Origin: Elymus sibiricus | Lineage: Eukaryota; Streptophyta; Magnoliopsida; Poales; Poaceae | Length of the DNA: 64,000 nt | Direction: 5' to 3' | Assembly (NCBI GenBank): GCA_039707655.1 | Contig: CM077676.1 | Coordinates: forward strand, 427,033,379-427,097,378 | In this document: piece after piece, positions 1-10,599 of the stretch | How positions within the stretch are numbered: position 1 is the stretch's first letter | Layout: each line of letters starts with the position of its first letter | Notes under the pieces: model-generated | Databases searched by the model: none | Told to the model about the DNA's origin: nothing | The model's input: the letters and a program-made list of their open reading frames with translations, nothing else | Position numbers and translations under genes: made by a program

Positions 1-2
1 GT

Positions 3-2243
3 GGAATTGTTTCACAATTGACACCGCCTGGAACACCACATCGTAATGGTGTGTCCAAACGTCATAATCGAACCTTATTGGATATGGTGCGATCTATGAT
101 GTCTCTTGCCGATTTGCAACTATCGTTTTGGGGTTATGCATTAGAGACAGCTGCATTCACTTTAAATAGGGCACCATCGAAATCCATTGAGACGACGCCA
201 TATGAACTTTGGTTTGGCAAGAAGCCAAACCTGTCGTTTCTTAAAGTTTGGGGATGTGATGCTTATGTCAAAAAGCTTCAGCCTGAAAAGCTGGAACCCA
301 AAGCGGAGAAATGCGTCTTCATAGGATACCCAAAAGAGACAGTTGGGTATACCTTCTACCTCAGATCCGAAGGCAAAGTGTTTGTCGCTAAAAACGGAAC
401 GTTTCTTGAGAAAGAGTTTCTCCCGAAAGAATTGAGTGGGAGGAAGATAGAACTTGATGAGGTTGTTGAACCTTTACTTCAACCTGAAAGTAGCGCAGCG
501 CAGAAAGATGTTTCTGTAGAGCCTACATCAGCTGAAGAGAAAGTTAATGATGATGATCATGAATCTTTGGATCAAGTTGCTATCGAACCTCGTAGGTCGA
601 CAAGGACGCGTACTGCTCCTGAGTGGTACGGCAACCCTGTCTTAGAGGTCATGTTGTTAGACAAGGATGAACCTACGAGCTATGGAGAAGCGATGATGGG
701 CCCGGATTCCGAGAAGTGGTTAGAGGCCATGAAATCCGAGATGGGATCCATGTATGAAAACAAAGTGTGGACTTTGGAAGTATTACCTGAAGGGCGTAAG
801 GCCATTCAGAACAAATGGATCTTTAAGAGGAAGACGGACGCGGACGGTAATGTCACCGTCTATAAAGCTCGACTTGTGGCAGAGGGTTTTTCACAAGTTC
901 AAGGAGTTGACTACGATGAGACCTTCTCACCCGTAGCGATGCTTAAGTCTGTCAGAATCATGTTAGCAATAGCTGCCTTTTTCGATTATGAAATTTGGCA
1001 GATGGATGTCAAAACAGCGTTCCTTAACGGTTTCCTTAAGGAAGAGTTGTATATGATGCAACCAGAAGGTTTTGTCGATCCAGAGAATGCTGACAAAGTT
1101 TGCAAACTCCAGCGATCCATTTATGGACTGGTGCAAGCATCTCGGAGTTGGAATCTTCGCTTTGATGAGGTGATCAAAGCGTTCGAGTTTATACAAGTTT
1201 ACGGAGAAGCTTGTATTTACAAGAAAGTGAGTGGGAGCTCTATAGCGTTTCTAATATTATATGTGGATGACATATTATTGATTGGAAACAATATAGAAAT
1301 GTTGGAAAGCGTGAAGGAATATTTGAACAAGAGTTTTTCAATGAAGGACCTAGGAGAAGCTGCTTTCATATTAGGCATCAAGATCTATAGAGATAGATCG
1401 AGACGCTTAATAGGACTTTCACAAAGCACATACCTTGACAAAGTTTTGAAGAAGTTCAAAATGGATCAGTCCAAGAAGGGGTTCTTGCCTGTATTGCAAG
1501 GTGTGAAGTTGAGTAAGACTCAATGCCCAGTGACTGCAGAAGATAGAGAAAAGATGAGTGTCGTCCCCTATGCCTCAGCCATAGGCTCTATCATGTATGC
1601 AATACTGTGCACAAGACCCGATGTCAGCCTTGCCATAAGTATGGCCGGAAGGTTTCAAAGTGATCCAAGAGTGGAACATTGGACGGCGGTCAAGAATATC
1701 CTGAAGTACCTGAAAAGGACTAAGGACATGTTTCTCGTTTATGGAGGTGATCAAGAGCTCGTCGTAAAGGGTTACGTCGATGCAATCTTTGACACTGATC
1801 TGGATGACTCTAAGTCACAAACCGGATACGTATTTATTTTTAATGGGGGTGCGGTTAGCTGGTACAGTTCCAAGCAAAGCGTGGTAGCTGATTCTACATG
1901 TGAAGCGGAGTACATCGCTGCCTCGGAGGCAGCAAAGGAAGGTGTCTGGATGAAGGAGTTCATGACAGATCTTGGAGTAGTGCCTAGTGCGCTTAACCCA
2001 ATGACTTTGTTTTGTGATAATACTGGTGCCATTGCTCTAGCCAAGGAACCAAGATTTCACAAGAGGACCAGACACATAAAGCGACATTTCAATTCCATCC
2101 GCGATTACATCAAGGAGGACGACATAAATATTTGCAAAGTACACACGAATCTAAATGTTGCAGATCCGATGACTAAACCTCTTCCAAGGGCTAAACATGA
2201 ACAACACCAGAACTGCATGGGTGTTCGATTCATTACAATGTAA
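3..2243 (+). CDS. Copia 1 pol, partial: integrase end, reverse transcriptase, RNase H
   Basis: The frame is open from the window edge to a TAA at 2241-2243, about 746 codons without a stop, so it is the best preserved Copia pol here. It opens in the integrase catalytic core (NGVSKRHNRTL at about 45-77). RT follows, with WQMDVKTAFLNG (about 999-1034) and the YVDD catalytic motif near 1260-1271. RNase H covers roughly 1765-2150, with YVDA, a CEAEYIAASEAA block and the closing NVADPMTKPLP. The third acidic residue of the integrase triad, expected as E in NGVxERxNRT, is K (AAA, 57-59), so this integrase is probably dead. The product would normally be part of a gag-pol polyprotein acting in a cytoplasmic virus-like particle. 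Confidence 0.92.
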   Translation, partial: GIVSQLTPPGTPHRNGVSKRHNRTLLDMVRSMMSLADLQLSFWGYALETAAFTLNRAPSKSIETTPYELWFGKKPNLSFLKVWGCDAYVKKLQPEKLEPKAEKCVFIGYPKETVGYTFYLRSEGKVFVAKNGTFLEKEFLPKELSGRKIELDEVVEPLLQPESSAAQKDVSVEPTSAEEKVNDDDHESLDQVAIEPRRSTRTRTAPEWYGNPVLEVMLLDKDEPTSYGEAMMGPDSEKWLEAMKSEMGSMYENKVWTLEVLPEGRKAIQNKWIFKRKTDADGNVTVYKARLVAEGFSQVQGVDYDETFSPVAMLKSVRIMLAIAAFFDYEIWQMDVKTAFLNGFLKEELYMMQPEGFVDPENADKVCKLQRSIYGLVQASRSWNLRFDEVIKAFEFIQVYGEACIYKKVSGSSIAFLILYVDDILLIGNNIEMLESVKEYLNKSFSMKDLGEAAFILGIKIYRDRSRRLIGLSQSTYLDKVLKKFKMDQSKKGFLPVLQGVKLSKTQCPVTAEDREKMSVVPYASAIGSIMYAILCTRPDVSLAISMAGRFQSDPRVEHWTAVKNILKYLKRTKDMFLVYGGDQELVVKGYVDAIFDTDLDDSKSQTGYVFIFNGGAVSWYSSKQSVVADSTCEAEYIAASEAAKEGVWMKEFMTDLGVVPSALNPMTLFCDNTGAIALAKEPRFHKRTRHIKRHFNSIRDYIKEDDINICKVHTNLNVADPMTKPLPRAKHEQHQNCMGVRFITM

Positions 2244-2279
2244 ATCACATAGTGATGTGAACTAGATTATTGACTCTAG

Positions 2280-2293
2280 TGCAAGTGGGAGAC
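2280..2293 (+). other. Copia 1 polypurine tract
   Basis: The purine-rich run GCAAGTGGGAGAC abuts the LTR start TG at 2294. It primes plus-strand DNA synthesis in this family. The same tract appears in reverse complement beside the LTRs at 10543 and 46024. Confidence 0.85.
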
Positions 2294-3441
2294 TGTTGGA
2301 AATATGCCCTAGAGGCAATAATAAATTAGTTATTATTATATTTCCTTGTTCATGATAATCGTTTATTATCCATGCTATAATTGTATTGATTGGAAACTCA
2401 AATACATGTGTGGGTACATAGACAACACTGTGTCCCTAGTATGCCTCTAGTTGACTAGCTCGTTGATCAAAAGATGGTGAAGGTTTCCTGGCCATGGACA
2501 TAAGATGTCATTTGATAACGGGATCACATCATTAGGAGAATGATGTGATGGACAAGACCCAAACTATAAATGTAGCATATGATCGTGTCAGTTTATTTCT
2601 ATTGTTTTCTGCATGTCAAGTATCTGTTCCTATGACCATGAGATCATGCAACTCCCTGACATCGGAGGAATACCTTGTGTGTATCAAACGTCGCAACGTA
2701 ACTGGGTGACTATAAAGATGCTCTACAGGTATCTCCGAGGGTGTCTGTTGGGTTGGCATGGATCAAGACTGGGATTTGTTACTCCGTGTGACGGAGAGGT
2801 ATCTCAGGGCCCACTCGGTAATACAACATCACAATGAGCCTTGCAAGCAATGTGACTAAAGTGTTAGCCACGAGATCTTGTATTACGAAACGAGTAAAGA
2901 GACTTGCCGGTAACGAGATTGAACTAGGTATAGAGATACCGACGATCGAATCTCGGGCAAGTAACATACCGAAGAACAAAGGGAACAGCATACGGGATTA
3001 ACTGAATCCTTGACATAGAGGTTCGACCGATAAAGATCTTCGTAGAATATGTAGGAGCCAATATGGGCATCCAGGTCCCGCTATTGGTTATTGATCGTAG
3101 AGGTGTCTCGGTCATGTCTACATAGTTCTCGAACCCGCAGGGTCTACACACTTAACGTTTGGTGACGATTAGTATAGTTGAGTTATTTTGTTGGTGACCG
3201 AAGATTGTTCGGAGTCCCAGATAAGATCCCGGACATGACGAGGATCTCCGGAAGAGTCCGGAGGTAAAGATTGATATATCTGATAATAGTGTTTTCATCT
3301 CCGGAAGGGTTCCGGAATTCACCGGAAGGGGTTCCGGATGTTTACCGAAGTGTTCGGATGCAGCAACACTTTATATGAGCCAAAGGGGTAAAGCCCACGA
3401 GGTATTGGAAAGTGCAAAAGGAAGTTTTGCTGCTGCCTTAA

Positions 3442-3510
3442 GCGGTACTACCGCTGGTAAGGCAGTACTACCGCGTAAGCGGTACTACCGCTCGTGAGCG
3501 GTACTACCGC
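3442..3510. repeat. Array of a near-palindromic 13-bp motif in the Copia 1 LTR
   Basis: The near-palindrome GCGGTACTACCGC occurs exactly at 3442-3454, 3479-3491 and 3498-3510, with a degenerate copy (GCAGTACTACCGC) near 3462-3474. The spacing is about 18-19 bp. The array lies upstream of the LTR TATA box, so it could be a protein-binding or hairpin-forming tract in U3. A 20-bp tandem pair (GTGCGGGC + AAACCGACCTT type) follows at about 3551-3590. Confidence 0.85.
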
Positions 3511-3628
3511 TTGTACGCGATACTGCTGGAATCCGAGTTGGACTCTTTCCGTGCGGGCCAAACCGACCTTGTGCGGGCAAAACCGACCTTGTGGAGGCTT
3601 TCTCTCCAAGTTTAGACCCCAGGGCTCA

Positions 3629-3640
3629 ACATATAAATAG
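3629..3640 (+). promoter_or_regulatory. TATA box of the Copia 1 LTR
   Basis: The sequence CATATAAATAGAGG matches a plant TATA box and sits about 470 bp before the LTR end. In BARE-type LTRs transcription starts shortly downstream of such a box. Confidence 0.7.
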
Positions 3641-4097
3641 AGGGGCAGGGCTAACACACGGGACACATCAAGATTTCCCAAGCCGTGTGCCGGCAACCCT
3701 AACCCTCTAGTTCCTCCCGTCATAATCTCCGTAGTGTTTGGCGAAGCCCTGCAGAGATTGTTCCTCACCACCATCACCACGCCGTCGTGCTGCCGGAACT
3801 CATCTACTACTTCATCATCGCTCGCTGGATCGAGGAGGTGAAGGCGTCATCAAGCCGTACGTGTGTTGAACGCGGAGGTGCCGTCCGTTCGGCACTAGTT
3901 CGTGATCGGATCGAGGGACGACTTGCGATTTGGATCGCGGAGACGTTCGACTACATCAACCGCGTTTCTTAACGCTTCCGCTTAGCGATCTACAAGGGTA
4001 TGTAGATTCACTCTCCCTCTCGTAGATGCTCATCACCATGGATAGATCTTGTGTGTGCGTAGGAATTTTTTTGTTTCCCATGCAACGTTCCCCAACA

Positions 4098-5698
4098 GCG
4101 TGAACTCCTGGCTGGATTTCGAAGACGCGTTTATCCGCAACTTCACCAGCACCTACAAATGCCCCGGCAAGCCTCGCCAGCTCTCCATGTGCGTTCAGAA
4201 GCCAGGCGAGCCCTTTCGCGACTTCCTCACGCGGTAGACGGAGCTGCGCAACTCCTGCGAGGGGGTTCATGAGGTCCAGGCCATCCAGTACTTCATCGAC
4301 GGATGCCAAGACGGCACTCTGGTCAAGCACCGGCTGGTGTGCGATGAGCCGGACACCCTAGCGGAGCTCATGGCCGTGGCGGACAAGTACGCTACGGCCG
4401 ACTCCGCGATGAATGTGAAGGTCACGATCGACGCAGACGGCAAGCTCCTCCCGGTCCAGCCGGCGCCCCTCAAGCCGGCTGGCGACAACAACCAGCGCCG
4501 GAAAGACAACAACAACAACAACAACGGCAAGCGCGGGAACGACCAGCAGGCGCCCCGCTACGACAACTGGCAGGTCGCCGCGGTGGAAGGGGAGCAGCCG
4601 GCCGAATAAGGCCCTAGCCGGCGCTCGCGCACCGGCAAGGCCGCCTGGCAGCCCAAGCTGTCCTTCGAGGAGATGCTCGACGCCCCCTGTAAGAACCACA
4701 GCGGCGCGAAGCCATCGACGCACACGCTCCGGCAGTGTAGCTTCACCCAACACCTGTTGAAGGGCAACCTTCCACCCCCGCCACCCGGAGCCGGCCCGCA
4801 GCAGCCGCCGCTTCCCCCGCCCCCGCCGGCACCCGGCGCCCTTGCCAACAATGCTTTCCCGCGCCCAGACGCGTCCTACGTTGTCTTCACCAGCGAGGGC
4901 GATGACAAGAATGCCAAGCGCAAGCACCAGGCCGAGGTGAACGTTGTCGTCCCTCCGGTCCCCCAGTACATGCATTGGTCCGACCGGCCGGTCAGCTGGA
5001 CCCGGGAGGACCACCCGGCCGTCATGCCCACGTCGGGTGGCTACGCCCTTGTGCTCGACCCCACCTTCGTCTCTGAGAAGCGCACCTGCCGTTTTTCACG
5101 GGTGCTGATCGACGGCGGCAGCAGCATCAACATCCTATACCACGACACCATGACCAAGCTCGGCATCGAGGCGCGACAGCTGGAGCCGACCCGGACGGTG
5201 TTCCACGGCATCGTCCCGGGTCTCTCCTGCTCTCCGATCGGCCGGATCCGGCTTGACGTCCTGTTCGGCTCCAGCAGCCATTTCTGCCGCGAGCCGATCT
5301 GGTTCAAGGTGGTGGACGTGGCCAGCCCCTACCACGCGCTGCTGGGCCGGCCCGCGATGGCCAAATTCATGGCGGTCCCCCACTATGCCTACCTGAAGTT
5401 GAAGATGCCGGGTCCCAAGGGCATCATCACCATCGTCGGCGACTACAAGAAGTCCCTCGAGTGCGCCAAAGCCGGCTCCCAGCTGGCCGAGTCACTGGTC
5501 ATCGCCGAGGAGAGGCGCCAGCTCGACCGGATCGTGGCGCTGGCTGGCGCGCAGCCGGCCGTGCCGACTCCGCCCAAGCCGGCCGCCAACGAGGCCTCCT
5601 TCCAGCCGTCAAAAGAAACGAAGAGGGTCCCGCTCGACCTGGCTGACCCCAGCTCCAGCAAGTACGTTGTCGTGGGCACCCGCCTCGACAGCAAATAG
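4098..5698 (+). pseudogene. Gypsy gag-protease, broken by stops
   Basis: One reading frame (codons starting at positions congruent to 2 mod 3) carries the whole region but is closed by TAG at 4235-4237, TAA at 4607-4609 and TAG at 5696-5698. The gag part shows the retrotransposon gag pattern (WLDFEDAFIRNF, YFIDGCQDGTL, ELMAVADKYA) and then an N-rich, basic stretch. The protease core is RVLIDGGSSINILYHDTMTKLG around 5098-5163, where the D of DGGSS is the expected catalytic aspartate. The N-terminus of gag is cut off by Copia 1. Gag would form the particle shell and the protease would process the polyprotein. Confidence 0.88.
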
Positions 5699-7765
5699 GA
5701 AGGCGAGCTCGTCGACTTCCTCCGTGAGAATCAGGACATCTTCGCATGGTCTCCCAAAGACATGCCGGGTGTCCCGAGGGAATTTGCCGAGCACAAACTT
5801 CACGTCCGCAAGGACGCCAAGCCTGTCCGACAGCCGCTACGCCGCTTCTCCGAGGAGAAGCGAAGAACCATCAGTGAAGAGATCGCCCGGCAGCTCGCGG
5901 CCGGCTTCATCATGGAAGTTTTCCACCCCGAGTGGCTGGCCAATCCAGTCCTCGTCCTGAAGAAGAATGGCACCTGGCGCATGTGCATCGACTACACCAG
6001 CCTAAACAAGGCCTGCCCCAAAGATCCGTTCGCTCTGCCCCGGATCGACCAAGTCATCGACTCCACAGCCGGCTGCGAGCTCCTGTCCTTTCTGGACGCC
6101 TACTCCGGCTACCACCAGATCAAGCTGGACCCGGCCGATGCCCTCAAGACGTCCTTCATCACGCCCTTTGGGGCGTATTGCTACATCACCATGTCGTTCG
6201 GCTTGAAGAATGCCAGCGCCACCTTCCAGCGCTGCATGCAGAAATGCTTGCTGCCCCAGATCGGCAGAAATGTGCACGTCTACGTCGACGACATCGTGGT
6301 GAAGACCAAGCAGCACCTCACGCTCCTGGCCGACCTCAAGGAGACCTTCACCAACTTGCGTCAGTTCCGGATCAAACTCAACCCGGAGAAATGCGTCTTC
6401 GGCGTGCCAGCTGGCGAACTCCTTGGTTTCCTCGTCTCGGAGCACGGCATTGAGGCCAACTCGGAAAAGATCAAGGCGATCGAGCGCATGTGCAAGCCGG
6501 CCCGGCTGCGCGACGTCCAGAAGTTCACCGGCTGCTTGGCCTCTCTCAGCCGGTTCGTCAGCCGGCTGGGGGAGAGGGCCCTGCCCCTGTATCAGCTGAT
6601 GAAGAAGACGATGGCGTTCGAGTGGAGCGACCAGGCGGACGAAGCTTTCCGCGACCTCAAGCGCATACTATCCACCGCACCCGTCCTGGCCGCGCCGACT
6701 GAGAAGGAGCCACTTTTGCTGTACATCGACGCCACCTCCCGGGCGGTCAGCACGGTGCTGGTAGTCGAGCGCCCTGAGTAGGGCAAGGTGCAGCCGGTCC
6801 AGCGTCCAGTGTACTTCCTGAGCGAGGTGCTCTCCGCCTCCAAGCAGAACTACCCCCACTACCAAAAGATGTGCTACGGTGTGTACTTTACCGCCAAGAA
6901 GATGAGGCAGTACTTCCAGGAGCATACCATTACCGTGGTGAGCACGGCCCCCATCGGCGAGATCATGGGCTGCCGGGATGCCTCTGTCCGGGTGGCCAAG
7001 TGGGCCATCGAGCTAGCCGGCCACACGATCCTCTACGAGCCCCGCACCACCATCAAGTCCCAGGCGCTGGCCGACTTCCTCGTCGACTGGACAGAGACCC
7101 AGTACCTGCCGCCGGCGCCCGACTCGACTCACTGGCGCATGCACTTCGACGGCTCCAAGATGCGCAACGGCTTGGGAGCCGGCATCATGCTGTCTTCCCC
7201 CAAGAACGACCGACTGCGGTACGTGCTGCAGATCCATTTCGCCGCCTCCAACAACGTTGCCGAGTACGAAGCTCTCGTGCACGGCATCCGGCTGGCCAGG
7301 GAGATCGGCATCTGGCGCATCCTCTGCTACGGCGACTCGGACCTAGTGGTGCAGCAAGTTTCCGGCGACTGGGACGCCAGAGACGCCAACATGGCCAGCT
7401 ACCGCTTCCTGGTCCAGCAGCTCTCCGGCGGGTTCGACGGTTGCGAGTTCCTCCACGTCCCTCGCGCGGACAACGAAGCGGCTAACGCACTGGCTAAAGT
7501 GGGCTCCACCCGGCAAGCCATCCCATCCGGCGTCTCCCTCGAGCACCTGCGGAAGCCGTCCATCAAGCAGTCTCCCGAGTCGGAATCCATCTTCGTCCCG
7601 AACGACCCCGACGCGCCCCCCCACCCAACCCTGGAGTTCCCGGCCCAAGCTCGGGGACTTCCGGCTCCGGCTCGGGGACTGCCGGCTCCGTCTCGGGGGC
7701 TGCCGGCTCCGGCTCGGGGGCTGCCGTCCCGGATCCCATCCCGGTGGCCGTCCTCTCAGTGGTGA
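5699..7765 (+). pseudogene. Gypsy reverse transcriptase and RNase H, broken by stops
   Basis: The frame of gag-protease continues. RT motifs are FHPEWLANPVLVLKKNGTWRMCIDYTSLN (about 5923-6006), SFLDAYSGYHQI and the catalytic YVDDIVVK near 6281. A TAG at 6779-6781 lies between the RT tether and RNase H. An Athila/Tat-type second RNase H follows, with MHFDGSKMRNGLGAG (about 7139-7183), AEYEALVHGI, GDSDLVVQQVSG and ADNEAANALAK. It ends in a GLPAPAR repeat linker and TGA at 7763-7765. The two stops make a full-length polyprotein impossible. Confidence 0.9.
7641..7725 (+). repeat. GLPAPAR coding minisatellite between RNase H and integrase
   Basis: A 21-bp unit is repeated about four times and translates to GLPAPAR/GLPAPSR heptads. 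The DNA of each unit contains CTCGGGG(G/A)CT, which resembles the polypurine tract of this element group. The pol frame changes within or just after this tract: RNase H is in one frame and integrase resumes in another. Repeat slippage is therefore a likely cause of the frameshift. Confidence 0.85.
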
Positions 7766-8744
7766 CGGCGCCGTCCTGGGCTCGGCCAATCCTCGCCTTC
7801 TTGGAAGACGGCGACCTTCCCAGCGACGAGACCGAAGCCCGGCAAGTGTAGCGGCGAGCGTCCGCCTACAGCATCAACAACCACGAGCTCGTCAAGCGCA
7901 GCACGACAGGCGTGTTCCAGCTCTGCGTCGAGCAGGACAAAGGGATCGAGATCCTCCTCAACATCCACCAGGGCGAGTGCGGGCACCACGCTGCCTCGAG
8001 GTCCCTGGTGGCCAAGGCTTTCCACCATGGTTTCTACTGGCCAATGGCCCTGCAAGACACCGAGAAGCTGGTCCTCAAATGCGAGGCCTGCCAACACTTC
8101 AACAAGCATAGCCACCAGCCGGCCACGGCCCTTCAAACCATCCCAATCACGTGGCCCTTTGCCGTCTGGGGGCTCGACATGGTGGGGCCCTTCAAGACCG
8201 CCCGAGGCGGCATGACGCATTTGCTGGTTGCCGTCGACAAGTTCACCAAGTGGATCGAGGCAAGGCCGATCAAGAAGCTCGACGGGCCCACGGCCGTCCG
8301 GTTCATCAAGGATATCGCGGTTCGCTACGGCGTTCCTCACAGCATCATCACGGACAACGGCACCAACTTCGCCAAGGGCGCGCTGGCCCAATACTGCTCC
8401 GCATCCGACATCCGACTCGACTTGGCCTCCGTCGCACATCCCCAGTCGAACGGCCAGGCCGAGCGGGCAAACGGCATCATCCTAGCCGGCATCAAGCCGC
8501 GACTCGTCGAGCCGCTCGTGCGCTCACCTGGCAGCTGGCTCGATGAGCCGCCGACCGTCCTCTGGAGTCTCCGGACGACACCCAACCGCTCTACCGGGTT
8601 CACCCCGTTCTTCCTCGTCTACGGAGCCGAAGAAATTATTCCCACCGACGTCGAGTTCGACTCGCCCCGAATGACCATGTACATAGAAGCCGAGGCAAAG
8701 GAGGCACACGAAGACGGCGTCGACCTGCTCGAGGAGACGCGCCT
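7730..8744 (+). pseudogene. Gypsy integrase, 5' part
   Basis: The frame is shifted relative to RNase H, with one in-frame TAG at 7849-7851. Visible are the HHCC zinc-binding part (HQGECGHH near 7967, CEACQHF near 8083) and a DDE core: D in WGLDMVGPF (about 8168), D in ITDNGTNF (about 8347), E in NGQAERANG (about 8449). The C-terminal part is separated by Copia 2 at 8745 and resumes at 16191 with CGC CT|C CTG in the same codon frame. Confidence 0.9.
8740..8744. repeat. Target-site duplication CGCCT (left) of Copia 2
   Basis: CGCCT at 8740-8744 is matched by CGCCT at 16186-16190, directly outside the two LTR ends. It is a perfect 5-bp duplication as expected for LTR retrotransposon integration. 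Confidence 0.95.
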
Positions 8745-10542
8745 TGTTGGGGAACGTTGCATGGAAAACAAAAATTTTCTACGCACACGCAAGATCTATC
8801 CATGGAGATGCATAGCTACGAGAGGGGGTGTGTGTCTACGTACCCTCGTAGACCATAAGCGGAAGCGTTAGCACAACGCGGTTGATGTCGTCGAACAACT
8901 TCACGATCCAACCGACCGAGCACCGAACGTACGGCACCTCCGCGTTCAGCACACGTTCAGCTCGGTGACGTCCTCGACTTCTTGATCCAGCAAGACGGCG
9001 AGGTAGTGGATGAGTTCCGGTAGCACGACGGCGTGGTGACGGTGATGGTGATGCTATCTCCGTAGGGCTTTGACCAAGTACTGCGAAAATATGACCGAGG
9101 GACGGAACTGTGGAGGGGGGCGCCGCACACGGCTAAGACAATGTTGTGGCTTGTTTGGGGCGCCCAATCTCCTCTATTTATATATGTGTAGGGGCTTGGA
9201 GTAGAAGGAATAGTGCCACGTGAACAGTACCACGTGAACAGTACCACGTGAATAGTACCACGTGAACAGTACCACGTGAACAGTACCACGTGAATAGTAC
9301 ACACGTGGACTTGGACTCCAAAGTCCAATCCTATTCCTACTAGGACTCTCCTTTTTTCCTTCCCTAGATGCGTGGGCTTTTGAGGACTTGGTGCGCCTGG
9401 CCCAATAAGGCCAGGGCACCTCCCCTTAGCCCATGCCAGCCCTTGGGACGTGGTGGACCCACTTGTGGACTTCCAGACCCCTCCGGAATCCTCCGGAACC
9501 TTCTGGAAGCTTCCTGGTACAATACCGAAAAAACGGCACCTTTTTCCGGAACCCAAAATATGACTTCCCATATATAAATCTTTACCTCTCGACCATTCCG
9601 AGACTCTTCGTGACATCTGAGATCTCATCCGGGACTCCGAACAACATTCGGTTACCAATTCACATAACTCATATAACACTATATCGTCAATGAACGTTAA
9701 GCGTGCGGACCCTACGGGTTCGGGAATGATGTAGACATGACCGAGACGCCTCTCCGGTCAATAATCAATAGTGGAATGTAGATGCCCATATTGGTTCCTA
9801 CATATTCCACGAAGATCTTATCGGTCGAACCGCAATGACAACATACGTAATTCCCTTTGTCCGTCGGTATGTTACTTGCCCGAGATTCGATCGTTGGTAT
9901 CTCCATACCTAGTTCAATCTCGTTACCGGCAAGTCTCTTTACTCGTTCCGTAATACATCATCCCGTAACTAACTCCTTAGTCACTTTGCTTGCAAGCTTC
10001 TTATGATGTGCATTACCGAGAGGGCCCAGAGATACCTCTCCGAAACACGGAGTTACAAATCCCAGTCTCGATCCATGCCAACTCAACGGACACCTTCGGA
10101 GATACCTGTAGAGCATCTTTATGATCACCCAGTTACATTGTGACGTTTGATAGCACACAAGGTATTCCTCCGATATCCGGGAGTTGCATGATCTCATGGT
10201 CTGAGGAACATGTATTTGACATTCAAGAAAGCAGTAGCAATAAACAGAACGATCATATGCTAAGCTAACGGATGGGTCTTGTCCATCACATCATTCTCCT
10301 AATGATGTGATCCCGTTATCAAATGACAACTCATGTCTATGGTTAGGAAACCTTAACCATCTTTGATCAACGAGCTTGTCTAGTAGAGGCTCACTAGGGA
10401 CACGGTATTTGTTTATGTATTCACACATGTATTTAAGTTTCCGGTTAATACAATTATAGCATGAATAATAAACCTTTATCATGAACAAGGAAATATAAAA
10501 TAATAACAACTTTATTATTGCCTCTTGGGCATATTTCCATCA
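8745..10542 (-). repeat. 3' LTR of Copia 2 (1798 bp)
   Basis: Read on the + strand it starts TGTTGGGGAACGTTGC and ends ATTTCCATCA. It is 56 bp longer than its partner, which is four 14-bp units of the array at 9216-9299. A TATA-like stretch, TATATAAATAGAGG on the minus strand, lies near 9173-9187. Confidence 0.92.
9216..9299. repeat. 14-bp minisatellite with CACGTG, six units, in the Copia 2 3' LTR
   Basis: Six units of CCACGTGAACAGTA type run without gaps at 9216, 9230, 9244, 9258, 9272 and 9286. The third and sixth read AATAGTA, so the array is also a perfect two-fold repeat of 42 bp. Each unit carries the palindrome CACGTG (G-box core). The partner LTR has two such units near 14915-14945 and the solo LTR about two, one damaged. 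Confidence 0.93.
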
Positions 10543-10557
10543 GTCTCCCACTTGCAC
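10543..10557 (-). other. Polypurine tract of Copia 2
   Basis: GTCTCCCACTTGCAC on the + strand is the reverse complement of the Copia 1 PPT and directly abuts the LTR. Confidence 0.85.
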
Positions 10558-10599
10558 TAGAGTCAATAATCTAGTTCACATCGCCATGTGATTAACCTG

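Larger units (their letters stand above)
1..4097 (+). mobile_element. Copia 1: 3' part of a BARE-1/WIS/Angela-type Copia retrotransposon
   Basis: The order is the end of integrase, reverse transcriptase, RNase H, a polypurine tract and a 1.8-kb LTR that starts TGTTGGAAATATGCC and ends CGTTCCCCAACA. This is the standard Copia order (integrase before RT), and the LTR ends are those of the BARE-1/WIS/Angela group of Triticeae. The 5' part lies outside the window. The element is inserted in the gag region of the Gypsy element that resumes at 4098. The first five bases after the LTR (GCGTG, 4098-4102) should be the target-site duplication, but the partner copy is not in view. Confidence 0.93.
2294..4097 (+). 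repeat. 3' LTR of Copia 1 (1804 bp)
   Basis: The LTR runs from TGTTGGAAATATGCC to CCCCAACA. It holds a TATA box near 3631 and two short tandem arrays (3442-3510 and 3551-3590). The U3/R part differs clearly from the LTRs of Copia 2 and the solo LTR, so it is a different subfamily. Confidence 0.92.

Noticed and set aside
4358..5014. Minus-strand ORF opposite Gypsy gag
   Set aside because: Low-complexity Val/Gly/Arg composition arising from the GC-rich sense frame; no domain pattern.
9216..9299. CRISPR-like array
   Set aside because: The units are directly adjacent with no spacers and lie in a plant LTR; it is a minisatellite.
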